64,000 bases of DNA from RHKX01 sp035759925. GTDB lineage: Bacteria > Actinomycetota > Thermoleophilia > Solirubrobacterales > 70-9. How positions within the stretch are numbered: position 1 is the stretch's first letter; each line of letters starts with the position of its first letter. The notes beneath the pieces were generated by a model, which saw only the letters and a list, made by a program, of their open reading frames with translations, had not been told where the DNA came from and made no database searches. Both the position numbers and the translations under genes were made by a program. The stretch lies in NCBI GenBank assembly GCA_035759925.1, contig DASTTY010000016.1:1-64000 (forward strand), given 5' to 3'. This document shows, piece by piece, positions 50,294 to 57,120 of the stretch.

Positions 50294-50731
50294 GTGGCCC
50301 GGGAGGTCCCGCCCGCGGCGAGCGCGAGGACGCAGCATCGGGCGCGAGTCGTCTGGGAGCCGACCAGGGACGACCGGCGGGCACATCGCGTCGAGGTCGC
50401 CGCCGAGACGATCCGCGGCTCGACGATGCCCGAGAACGGCGGCGATCCCGATTGCGCCGATCCCGAGCAGCTCTTCGTCGGCTCGCTGTCGGCCTGCCAC
50501 ATGCTCTGGTTCATCGCCCTCGCCCGTGCCCGCCGGCTCCGCGTCGCCGCCTACTCCGACGAGGCCGTCGGCACGCTCGACGGGGGGCGCTTCACCGCGG
50601 TCCGGCTCGATCCCGTGATCGAGTTCGACGACGATCCGGGTCCCGGCGTCGTCGCCGAGCTCCATCGCGAAGCCCACGAGCGCTGCTATCTGGCCGCCTC
50701 GGTCAGCTTCCCGGTCGAGGTCGGCGGATGA
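50294..50731 (+). CDS. OsmC/Ohr family protein
   Basis: A 145-aa OsmC-fold protein. The reactive Cys pair is present: first Cys in 'DPEQLFVGSLSACHMLWF' and second in 'AHERCYLAASVSFPVEV', as in thiol-dependent hydroperoxide reductases. Substrates are organic or lipid hydroperoxides. GTG 50294 with GGAGG at good distance. Two bases after the BKACE stop and overlapping the MerR start, so it is operonic. Confidence 0.9.
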   Translation: MAREVPPAASARTQHRARVVWEPTRDDRRAHRVEVAAETIRGSTMPENGGDPDCADPEQLFVGSLSACHMLWFIALARARRLRVAAYSDEAVGTLDGGRFTAVRLDPVIEFDDDPGPGVVAELHREAHERCYLAASVSFPVEVGG

Positions 50732-51450
50732 GCGCCGGCGGCAACGGCGCCGGCGAGCCGACGATGAAGATCAGCGAGCTCGCCGATGCGGCCGGCGTGC
50801 CGGTCGCGACCGTCCGCCACTACCTCCGCGAGGGCCTGCTCCCGGAGGGGCGGAAGACGAGCCGCAACATGGCCTACTACCCGGCCGCCACGGTCGATCG
50901 GATCCGGCTCATCAAGCTCCTGCAGGAGGAGCGGTTCATGCCCCTGAAGGTGATCCGCGAGCTGCTCGAGCGCGAGGGCGGTGACCCCGATGCGGTGCGC
51001 TCGCTGCTCGCCGAGGCCGATCGCGGCATCGACCGTGCCCTCGCCCGCGAGCGCGAGCGGACGCCGGCGGCCGAGGTCAGCGAGCGCTTCGCGGTGCCGC
51101 TCGAGGTCCTCGAGCGGCTCGCCGAGGTCGGCATCCTCAGTCCCGCCGCCGAGGGATACACCCCGGCCGACGTCCGGATCGTCGAGGCGATCGCCAGGTT
51201 CCGCGCCGGCGGCTACGACGAGCGGATCGGGTTCACGGTCTACGACGCCGCCCGCTTCCTCGAGCCGCTGCAGGCGCTCGCCCGCCGCGAGGTCGAACTG
51301 CTCTCCGAGAAGCTCGTCGGGCGCTTCGAGCCCGATCGCGCCGCCGAGCTGATCGCGGCCGGGATCGATCCGCTCGCCGATCTGATCGCCGCGATGAACG
51401 CGAAGCTGATCACCGCCGAGATCGAATCGCACCGCGCGAATCCGCGCTAG
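50728..51450 (+). CDS. MerR family transcriptional regulator
   Basis: A 240-aa regulator. The winged helix is 'MKISELADAAGVPVATVRHYLREGLLPEG', then 'YYPAATVDRIRLIKLLQEERFMPLKVIRELLE'. The C-terminal domain is long, helical and without obvious metal-binding Cys, so the effector is probably an organic molecule. ATG 50728 overlaps the OsmC stop by 4 bases. It may regulate its own operon, but no MerR-style spaced promoter was found. Confidence 0.88.
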   Translation: MSAGGNGAGEPTMKISELADAAGVPVATVRHYLREGLLPEGRKTSRNMAYYPAATVDRIRLIKLLQEERFMPLKVIRELLEREGGDPDAVRSLLAEADRGIDRALARERERTPAAEVSERFAVPLEVLERLAEVGILSPAAEGYTPADVRIVEAIARFRAGGYDERIGFTVYDAARFLEPLQALARREVELLSEKLVGRFEPDRAAELIAAGIDPLADLIAAMNAKLITAEIESHRANPR

Positions 51451-51497
51451 ATTGACTGGTCAATCAACCGCCGGCGCCCAGCCGCCGGGATTGACCA
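51451..51497. promoter_or_regulatory. ATTGAC repeat cluster before the nitrilase-TetR operon
   Basis: ATTGAC-TG-GTCAAT (51451-51464) is a perfect palindrome, and ATTGACCA recurs at 51490-51497 as the complement of TGGTCAAT (51457-51464). The cluster lies between the MerR and nitrilase genes; the last copy touches the AGGAG ribosome binding site (51497-51501). It fits a TetR-type operator and would suit autoregulation by the TetR gene at 52333. TAGATT (51448-51453) could be the -10 box. Confidence 0.55.
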
Positions 51498-51506
51498 GGA
51501 GACGGC

Positions 51507-52340
51507 ATGCGCGCCGCCGCGATACAGCTCAACTCAACCACCGACGTCGATCGCAACCTCGCGACTGCCGAGCGGCTCGTCGACGCCGCCGCCGCGGCCG
51601 GCGCCGAGCTCGTCGTCCTGCCCGAGAAGTGGAGCGCTCTCGGCCCCGGCGAGGTGCTCGTCCGGCTCGCCGAGCCGCTCGACGGACCGATCGTGACCGC
51701 GGCGCGGGAATGGGCGCGGCGGCTCGGGATCACGCTCCTCGCCGGGAGCGTCGGCGAGCGGATCGAGGGCTCGGAGCGGATCGCCAACACCTCGCTGCTG
51801 ATCGCGCCCGACGGCGAGATCGAAGCGACCTACCGGAAGATCCACATGTTCGACGTCGACGTCGGCGGCGTCAGCTATCGCGAGTCCGAGCACGAGCGGG
51901 CCGGGGAGGAGGTCGTCGTCGCGTCGGCCGCCGGGACCGATCTCGGGATGACCATCTGCTACGACCTTCGCTTCCCGGAGCTGTTCCGGATCCTCGCCCT
52001 CCGCGGAGCCCGGGTGATCACCGTCCCCTCGGCGTTCACCGCGACGACGGGACGCGACCACTGGGAGGTCCTGCTGCGGGCGCGGGCGATCGAGGATCAG
52101 CTCTTCGTCGTCGCCGCCAACCAGTTCGGGACGGCGCCGCCGAGCTTCAGCTCCTGGGGCCACTCGATGATCGTCGATCCCTGGGGCCGCGTCCTCGACG
52201 TGCTCGCCGACGGTGAGGGCCACGCGATCGCCGACCTCGACCTCGGCGAGATCGAGCGGGTCCGGGCCCGGGTCCCCTCGCTGGCGAGCCGCCGTGACGG
52301 TGCCTACGCCTGGCCGGTGGAGGCCGGCGACCGTGCCTGA
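51507..52340 (+). CDS. Carbon-nitrogen hydrolase (nitrilase family, Nit-like amidase)
   Basis: Hydrolyses a carbon-nitrogen bond, most likely an amide. The catalytic triad is complete: Glu40 in 'VLPEKW', Lys111 in 'TYRKIHMFD' and Cys151 in 'TICYDLRFPELF'. 'KIHMFDVDV' and 'CYDLRFPEL' are typical of the Nit1/Nit2 deaminated-glutathione or omega-amidase group. Length 277 aa is normal. ATG preceded by AGGAGA. Overlaps the TetR gene by 8 bases. Confidence 0.92.
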   Translation: MRAAAIQLNSTTDVDRNLATAERLVDAAAAAGAELVVLPEKWSALGPGEVLVRLAEPLDGPIVTAAREWARRLGITLLAGSVGERIEGSERIANTSLLIAPDGEIEATYRKIHMFDVDVGGVSYRESEHERAGEEVVVASAAGTDLGMTICYDLRFPELFRILALRGARVITVPSAFTATTGRDHWEVLLRARAIEDQLFVVAANQFGTAPPSFSSWGHSMIVDPWGRVLDVLADGEGHAIADLDLGEIERVRARVPSLASRRDGAYAWPVEAGDRA

Positions 52341-52950
52341 CCAGGTCAAGGCGACGCCCGCCGACAAGCGCCGCGCGATCCTCGACGCCGCGATCCGCGT
52401 CTTCGCCCGCCAGGGCTACCACTCGACGCGCGTCGCCGACATCGCCGACGAGGCCGGGGTCGCCTACGGGCTCGTCTACCACTACTTCCGCTCCAAGGAG
52501 GCGGTGATGACCGAGCTCTTCACCGAGCGCTGGTCGCTGCTGCTCGACGCCTCCGACGCGCTCTACGAGCAGGACATCCCGGCCCGCGAGAAGCTCGCCG
52601 GGATCGCCCGCTTCATCATCGACTCCTACCGCCACGACCCGGAGTTGATGAAGGTGATCATCGTCGAGGTCACCCGCGCGGCCAACTCGTTCGGCGCCAC
52701 CCACCTGCCCGAGATCCGCCGCGCCTACGACGTCGTCTCGCGGATCGTCGCCGACGGCCAGCGCGAGGGGATCTACCGGGAGGAGATCGACCCCGGTTTC
52801 GTCGGCATGTGGTTCTACGGCGCGATCGAGCAGCTCCTCTCGGGCTGGGTCTTCGGCCTGATCCCGGCGACCGACGAGGAGTTCGAGCGGGCCGGGGAGA
52901 TGGTGGTCGAGACGCTCTGCTGCGGGCTCGAGCGGCGCGACGGATCCTGA
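52333..52950 (+). CDS. TetR family transcriptional regulator
   Basis: A 205-aa regulator: helix-turn-helix in 'RRAILDAAIRVFARQGYHSTRVADIADEAGVAYGLVYHYFRSKEAV' (residues 12-58), C-terminal part similar to the fatty-acid-responsive TetR proteins ('MFYGAIEQLLSGWVFGL'-like segment WFYGAIEQLLSGWVFG). GTG 52333 gives a normal N-terminus. It may bind the ATTGAC repeats at 51451, or the AAGTAG operators, which are the other palindromes close by. Effector unknown; an acyl-CoA is plausible. Confidence 0.88.
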   Translation: MPDQVKATPADKRRAILDAAIRVFARQGYHSTRVADIADEAGVAYGLVYHYFRSKEAVMTELFTERWSLLLDASDALYEQDIPAREKLAGIARFIIDSYRHDPELMKVIIVEVTRAANSFGATHLPEIRRAYDVVSRIVADGQREGIYREEIDPGFVGMWFYGAIEQLLSGWVFGLIPATDEEFERAGEMVVETLCCGLERRDGS

Positions 52951-53014
52951 GGGGATCCCGATAAGGTCGCCGCTCAGGTTTCGACCCCGAACGCCGAGGG
53001 CAGAAAGACCAGCG

Positions 53015-53149
53015 ATGGACAACGAGATAACGAAGCGACTCGTCTGGTCGGGGCTGCTGGCCGCCTTCGGTGCGCTTGCAAGCATCGCCGCAACCCGGGT
53101 CGCCGGGATCGTCTATCGCCGCATCTTCGACGAGGATCCGCCCGACTGA
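53015..53149 (+). CDS. Small membrane protein (44 aa)
   Basis: A single transmembrane helix ('LVWSGLLAAFGALASIAA') between a charged start (MDNEITKR) and a basic then acidic tail (VYRRIFDEDPPD). The ATG lies 65 bases after the TetR stop and the TGA shares a base with the next ATG (TGATG), showing that it is a real, coupled gene. Together with the next two genes it resembles the actinobacterial cell-envelope set around DUF3618 and holin-like DUF1469 proteins. Function unknown. Confidence 0.75.
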   Translation: MDNEITKRLVWSGLLAAFGALASIAATRVAGIVYRRIFDEDPPD

Positions 53150-53628
53150 TGGCCGAGCAGCCAACCGAGCCGAGTGCGACCGAGCCGCCGGTGACGAAGA
53201 CGCCGCCGGTGCCACCGGCGGCGCCGGTCGAGCCCGACGCGACCCGCACGGTGGGCGAGCTGGTCTTCGACGTCTCCGAGCGCGTCTCGATCCTGGTCCG
53301 CGAGGAGGTCGAGCTCGCCAAGGCGGAGATCACCGAGAAGCTGGCGACGCTCGGCCGCGGCGCCGGGATCGCCGCCGCGGCGGGAGTCTTCCTGCTCGCG
53401 GCCGGGATCATGCTGATGTTCGCCATCGCCTGGCTGATCAACGACATCCTCGGCATCGAGGGCTCGGTCTGGGTCGGGTTCGCGATCGAGGCCGGCATCC
53501 TCGTCATCCTCGCCGCCGTCGCGGGCCTCATCGCCAAGTCGCTCTTCGGCAAGGTCGAGTCCCCGACGCCGGACATGGCGATCGAGGAGCTCAAGGAGAC
53601 CAAGGAGACCCTGGGGAAGACGCCATGA
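53149..53628 (+). CDS. Phage-holin-like actinobacterial membrane protein (DUF1469 type)
   Basis: A 159-aa protein: an acidic/Pro-rich N-terminus, an amphipathic helix 'VRISILVREEVELAKAEITEKL' type (SERVSILVREEVELAKAEIT), then two transmembrane helices (about residues 70-92 and 105-128) and a charged C-terminus. This is the pattern of the Actinobacterial holin-X family, which despite its name is a chromosomal envelope protein. Coupled to both neighbours by overlapping starts and stops. Function unknown. Confidence 0.82.
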   Translation: MAEQPTEPSATEPPVTKTPPVPPAAPVEPDATRTVGELVFDVSERVSILVREEVELAKAEITEKLATLGRGAGIAAAAGVFLLAAGIMLMFAIAWLINDILGIEGSVWVGFAIEAGILVILAAVAGLIAKSLFGKVESPTPDMAIEELKETKETLGKTP

Positions 53629-53888
53629 GCGGCGCGACCGGAACCGGCCCGACTGCGCCGCGCCCCGGCGCGCCCGGTCGCAGCGCCGCGGAGATCCGCC
53701 GCGACATCGACCTCCAGCAGGCCCAGCTCGCCGAGTCGGTCGTCGCGCTGCGCTCGAAGGTCAACGAGCTGACCGACTGGCGGGCGCAGATCAGCGAGCA
53801 CCGCGAGCAGCTCATCAAGGGAGCCGCCGTCGCCGGCTTCGTGGTCGGCACGATCGTCGCCTTCCGCGCCTTCCGCCGCCGGGGCTAA
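53625..53888 (+). CDS. DUF3618 domain protein (87 aa)
   Basis: 'AEIRRDIDLQQAQLAESVVALRSKVNEL' is the DUF3618 signature (helical, Arg/Asp-rich), followed by one C-terminal transmembrane helix ('AAVAGFVVGTIVAFRAF'). The ATG overlaps the previous stop by 4 bases. Its TAA overlaps the TAG of the convergent DegV gene. Such proteins are typically paired with the holin-like protein just upstream. Confidence 0.85.
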   Translation: MSGATGTGPTAPRPGAPGRSAAEIRRDIDLQQAQLAESVVALRSKVNELTDWRAQISEHREQLIKGAAVAGFVVGTIVAFRAFRRRG

Positions 53889-54760
53889 GCCAGGTATCTC
53901 GCGGGGATCCCGCCGACGCCGAGCAGGCCGGGGCCGGTGTGGGCGCCGATGACCGGGCCGATCTCGGAGATGAAGAGGGGCTCGGAGCCCATCACCTCGC
54001 GGCAGCGCTCGGCGAGACGCTGGGCGTTCTCGGGGTCGCGGATGTGCTGGACGACCCAGGCGTCGTTGCCGTGGTCCTCGAGCTCCTGCGCGTACTGGAC
54101 GAGACGCTCGAAGACGCGGCGGCGGGTCCGAACCCGCTCGACCGGCGTGATCTCCTCGTCGAGGGTGAGGATCGGCTTGATCTGCAGCGCCGAGCCCATC
54201 CAGGCGCGGGCGGCGCCGATCCGGCCGCCGCGACGCAGGTATTCGAGCGTGTCGATCGCGAACCACATCCGCAGCTCGCCACGTGCCGCGCCGACGCGCT
54301 CGATGACGGCCTCGGCCGGCTCGCCGGCCTCGGCCGCCGCGGCCGCGGCGAGGACGAGCATCCCCATCCCCGCGCAGCCGGTGCGGCTGTCGATCACGTG
54401 GATGCGCTCGCCGCCGCGGCCCTCGTCGATCAGCCGTTGCCGCGACTGCAACGCCGACTCGTAGGTACCGGAGATCCCGGATGCGAGATGGATCGAGACG
54501 ATCGTCCGGCCGGCGTCGAGGAGCGGCCCGTAGACCTCGATGAAGTCGCCGATCGACGGTTGCGAGGTGGTCGCTCCCTCGTCGCTCGCCCGCAGCCGCT
54601 CGAAGAACGATCCGTAGTCGCCGATCTCGCGCTCCTTGCGCTGCTCGCCGGCGATCGATACGTAGAGGCTGACCTGCTGTACCCCATGCTCCTCGAGCAG
54701 CGGGTCCGGGAGGTAGGAGGTCGAGTCGCAGACGATCGCGATATCCCCTGGGGCGCTCAC
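53885..54760 (-). CDS. DegV family fatty-acid-binding protein
   Basis: A 291-aa DegV protein, which binds a fatty acid and in bacteria with fatty acid kinase presents it for phosphorylation. 'IAIVCDSTSYLPDPLLEEHGV' at the start, 'SQPSIGDFIEVYGPLLDAG', 'IHLASGISGTYESAL' and 'DSRTGCAGMGMLVL' are typical. GTG 54760 is chosen since TACAAC lies 8 bases upstream. No fakA-like kinase gene is adjacent. Confidence 0.9.
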   Translation of the reverse strand: MSAPGDIAIVCDSTSYLPDPLLEEHGVQQVSLYVSIAGEQRKEREIGDYGSFFERLRASDEGATTSQPSIGDFIEVYGPLLDAGRTIVSIHLASGISGTYESALQSRQRLIDEGRGGERIHVIDSRTGCAGMGMLVLAAAAAAEAGEPAEAVIERVGAARGELRMWFAIDTLEYLRRGGRIGAARAWMGSALQIKPILTLDEEITPVERVRTRRRVFERLVQYAQELEDHGNDAWVVQHIRDPENAQRLAERCREVMGSEPLFISEIGPVIGAHTGPGLLGVGGIPARYLA

Positions 54761-54768
54761 CGCCGACC

Positions 54769-54774
54769 GTTGTA
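54769..54774 (-). promoter_or_regulatory. -10 box (TACAAC) for degV
   Basis: GATACAAC on the minus strand; TACAAC ends 8 bases before GTG 54760. Confidence 0.4.
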
Positions 54775-54808
54775 TCACTTGCCCGAAAAGCGACGGCCTT
54801 CGCCTCAC

Positions 54809-54814
54809 TACCAT
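54809..54814 (+). promoter_or_regulatory. -10 box (TACCAT) for the 54823 SDR
   Basis: TACCAT ends 8 bases before ATG 54823, without a Shine-Dalgarno. Confidence 0.45.
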
Positions 54815-54822
54815 CCGGACCG

Positions 54823-55887
54823 ATGGCCAGGACCCTGGTAACCGGCGCAACCGGCCTGCTCGGCTCGCACCTCGTCCGGGCCCTCTCCGATCGCGGCGAC
54901 GAGCTCCGGCTGCTGATCAAGCGCGGCTCCGACACGGGGGCGCTGGAGGGGATCGACTACGAGGAGGTGACCGGCGACGTCACCGACCGTCGTGCGGTCC
55001 GCCGCGCGGTCGAAGGCGTCGAGCGCGTCTTTCACGTCGCCGCCGAGAGCTCGCTCGACGACCGCGACCGCGAGCTCGTCTTCGCGGTCAACGTCGGCGG
55101 GACGAAGCTGGTCGCCGACGAGGCGCTCGCGGCCGGCGTGGACCGGCTCGTCCACACCTCCTCGGTGGCGGCGATCGGTCCCGCGGCCAAGGGCGGGCGC
55201 GCCGACGAGACGCAGCCGTTCATGATCGCCCACCTCGGGATCGCCTACGCGAACTCCAAGCACGAGGCAGAGGCGGAGGTGCTGCGCGCCGCCGCCCAGG
55301 GGCTCGACGCGGTCATCGTCAACCCGACCTTCACGCTCGGGCCGCCGATCGGCGCGACCTCGTCGATGTCGATCGAGGTCGTCCGCAGGTTCCTGGAGCG
55401 GCGCATTCCCGCCTACGTCGACGGCGGGCTCAACGTCGTCGACGTCCGCGACGTCGCCGCCGGCGAGCTGCTGGCCGACGAGAAGGGTCGTCGCGGCGAG
55501 CGCTACATCCTCGGCGGCCGCAACTTCACCCTGCAGCGGCTGTTCGCCGACCTGTCGCGGATCAGCGGCGTCCCGGTGCCGCCGCTGCGGCTGCCGCCGC
55601 GGATCGCCGTCGGCGCCGCCGAGCTCTCCGACCTCCTCCACCTCGGAGTCGGGATCGGAGTCGACGAGACCCGCAGCGCCGCGCTCTGGTGGACGTACTC
55701 GTCGGCCAAGGCCAAGCGCGAGCTCGGCTTCGCCCCCCGTCCCCACGAGGAGACGCTCGAAGCGACGCTGGAGATGACCAGGGAGCAGCTCGGCGGCCGG
55801 ACCGGCGCCTCTCCCGGTCCAGCCGGCGCGCTCCTCGAGGCTGTCGCCCGCGCCGGCCGGATCGCCGGGCGGTTCCTGCCGCGATGA
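54823..55887 (+). CDS. NAD-dependent epimerase/dehydratase family protein (HpnA/dihydroflavonol-reductase-like)
   Basis: Extended SDR, 354 aa. 'RTLVTGATGLLGSHLVRALSDRGDELRLLIKRGSD' is the typical N-terminus of hopanoid-associated sugar epimerase (HpnA)-like proteins; 'HVAAESSL', 'NVGGTKLVADEALAAGVDRLVHTSSVAAIG' and 'YANSKHEAEAEVL' (Tyr-x3-Lys) follow. The C-terminal part has an amphipathic basic end. Substrate is unknown: sugar nucleotide or ketone. Coupled to the thioredoxin-fold gene by a 4-base overlap. Confidence 0.85.
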   Translation: MARTLVTGATGLLGSHLVRALSDRGDELRLLIKRGSDTGALEGIDYEEVTGDVTDRRAVRRAVEGVERVFHVAAESSLDDRDRELVFAVNVGGTKLVADEALAAGVDRLVHTSSVAAIGPAAKGGRADETQPFMIAHLGIAYANSKHEAEAEVLRAAAQGLDAVIVNPTFTLGPPIGATSSMSIEVVRRFLERRIPAYVDGGLNVVDVRDVAAGELLADEKGRRGERYILGGRNFTLQRLFADLSRISGVPVPPLRLPPRIAVGAAELSDLLHLGVGIGVDETRSAALWWTYSSAKAKRELGFAPRPHEETLEATLEMTREQLGGRTGASPGPAGALLEAVARAGRIAGRFLPR

Positions 55888-56177
55888 GCACCGGCGAACA
55901 CCCCGCGGTCGTCCTCTACCGCTGCCCGACGCCGACCGATCACCTCTGCCCGTGCGGCGCGGTGGCCCGGAAGCTGCGCCGGCTCGGGGTCGAATACCGG
56001 ACCGAGCGCGTCCCCTACCGGCGCCGCAGCCGCCCCGAGATCGTCGAGCTGACCGGGCAGCGGCGGGTGCCGCTGTTGATCGACGGCGACGAGGTCATCC
56101 ACGACTCGAAGCGGATCCGCGAGTACCTCGACTGGCGCTACGGCGAGCGCGAGGAGCAGCCCACCGCCGCCGGTTGA
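55884..56177 (+). CDS. Glutaredoxin/GST N-terminal-like thioredoxin-fold protein (97 aa)
   Basis: 'VVLYRCPTPTDHLCPCGAVARKLRRLGVEYRTERVP' then 'QRRVPLLIDGDEVIHDSKRIREYLDWRYG' is the single thioredoxin-fold domain of glutathione S-transferase N-termini. It lacks the C-terminal GST helix domain. Three Cys occur at the redox-site region (RCPTPTDHLCPCG). ATG overlaps the upstream stop. Likely a redox or thiol-binding protein; function unknown. Confidence 0.85.
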   Translation: MSTGEHPAVVLYRCPTPTDHLCPCGAVARKLRRLGVEYRTERVPYRRRSRPEIVELTGQRRVPLLIDGDEVIHDSKRIREYLDWRYGEREEQPTAAG

Positions 56178-56201
56178 CGGTGACCGGACCTGCTATACAA
56201 T
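56174..56201 (+). promoter_or_regulatory. Promoter of the A-type Fe-S carrier (TTGACG and TACAAT)
   Basis: TTGACG (56174-56179), 16 bases, TACAAT (56196-56201), then 8 bases to ATG 56210. This is the most consensus-like promoter in the window and gives a leaderless message. The -35 overlaps the 3' end of the preceding gene. Confidence 0.65.
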
Positions 56202-56209
56202 CTGAAGCC

Positions 56210-56584
56210 ATGGACACGCCCGACGCAGCCATCCAGATCACCGACGTCGCCGCCGGCAAGCTCAAGGACCTGCTCGCCGCACAGGATGAGGCCGATCAGG
56301 TTCTTCGCGTAGCCGTTCGCGGCGGCGGCTGCTCCGGCTTCCAGTACGCACTCGCCCTCGACAAGCGCAATGACGACGACCACGTCTTCGAGCACAACGG
56401 CGTCGCGGTCGTCGTCGACAAGGTCTCGATGCAGTTCGTCTTCGGCTCCGAGGTCGACTACGTCGAGGGCCTGCAGGGAGCGGGCTTCGCCGTCAACAAC
56501 CCGAACGTCGTCGCCGCCTGCGGATGTGGATCCTCGTTCCAGGTCCGCGAGGACGCCGACGAGCACGCTCCCGCAACCGCCTAG
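56210..56584 (+). CDS. A-type iron-sulfur cluster carrier (IscA/ErpA/HesB family)
   Basis: Delivers Fe-S clusters to target enzymes. The three invariant Cys are present: Cys41 in 'RGGGCSGFQYALA' and Cys104/Cys106 in 'VAACGCGSSF'. Length (124 aa) is normal; there is a short acidic tail. It lies 131 bases before the monothiol glutaredoxin, which acts in the same process. Confidence 0.95.
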   Translation: MDTPDAAIQITDVAAGKLKDLLAAQDEADQVLRVAVRGGGCSGFQYALALDKRNDDDHVFEHNGVAVVVDKVSMQFVFGSEVDYVEGLQGAGFAVNNPNVVAACGCGSSFQVREDADEHAPATA

Positions 56585-56625
56585 CCCTCGACGCTGCGAT
56601 GCGTCCGGGGCTGGGCATCAGCTTC

Positions 56626-56647
56626 CCTCTCCCGCCCGGCGGAGAGG
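56626..56647 (+). terminator. Hairpin after the Fe-S carrier gene
   Basis: CCTCTCC/GGAGAGG (7-bp stem, 8-base loop) in the gap before the glutaredoxin gene; probably a weak terminator. Confidence 0.4.
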
Positions 56648-56715
56648 CGCCGTCGGCCCGCAGCCGGGACCGCCTAACCTTGACCGCAGTCGAACCCAGG
56701 AGGGATAGGAGACAG

Positions 56716-57117
56716 ATGGCCGCCAACCCCGAGCTTCGCGCCCAACTCGAGAGCGCGATCAGCGACAACAAGGTCCTGCTGCTCATGAAGGGCACCCCGG
56801 AGGCGCCGCGCTGCGGTTTCTCGATGCGCGCCGTCGGCATCCTCGACCAGATGGGCACCGAGTACGGGGCGATCGACGTCCTCCCGGTCCTGCAGCCGCT
56901 CCGCGAGGTGACCACCGAGATCGCCGACTGGCAGACCTTCCCGCAGCTCTACGTCGACGGCGAGCTGGTCGGCGGCGCCGACCTGATGGAGGAGATGCTC
57001 GAGTCGGGCGAGCTTGCCGAGGCCCTCGGCGTGCCGCAGCCCGAGGCCCCCGCGGAGCCGGCGAAACCTGAGCAGCGGGACGGGTACCAGAGCCCGCCCA
57101 TGCAAATAGAAACCTGA
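56716..57117 (+). CDS. grxD: Monothiol glutaredoxin (Grx4 type)
   Basis: CGFS-type glutaredoxin, which binds a [2Fe-2S] cluster with glutathione (or another thiol) and works with BolA. The motif is 'RCGFSMRAV' with Cys33; 'WQTFPQLYVDGELVGGADLM' is the glutathione-binding part. The 133-aa protein has a Pro/Glu-rich C-terminal tail of about 25 residues. ATG is preceded by AGGAG at 56707-56711. Since Actinobacteria usually lack glutathione, the small-molecule ligand here is an open question. BolA is encoded 2.7 kb away. Confidence 0.94.
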   Translation: MAANPELRAQLESAISDNKVLLLMKGTPEAPRCGFSMRAVGILDQMGTEYGAIDVLPVLQPLREVTTEIADWQTFPQLYVDGELVGGADLMEEMLESGELAEALGVPQPEAPAEPAKPEQRDGYQSPPMQIET

Positions 57118-57120
57118 GCG

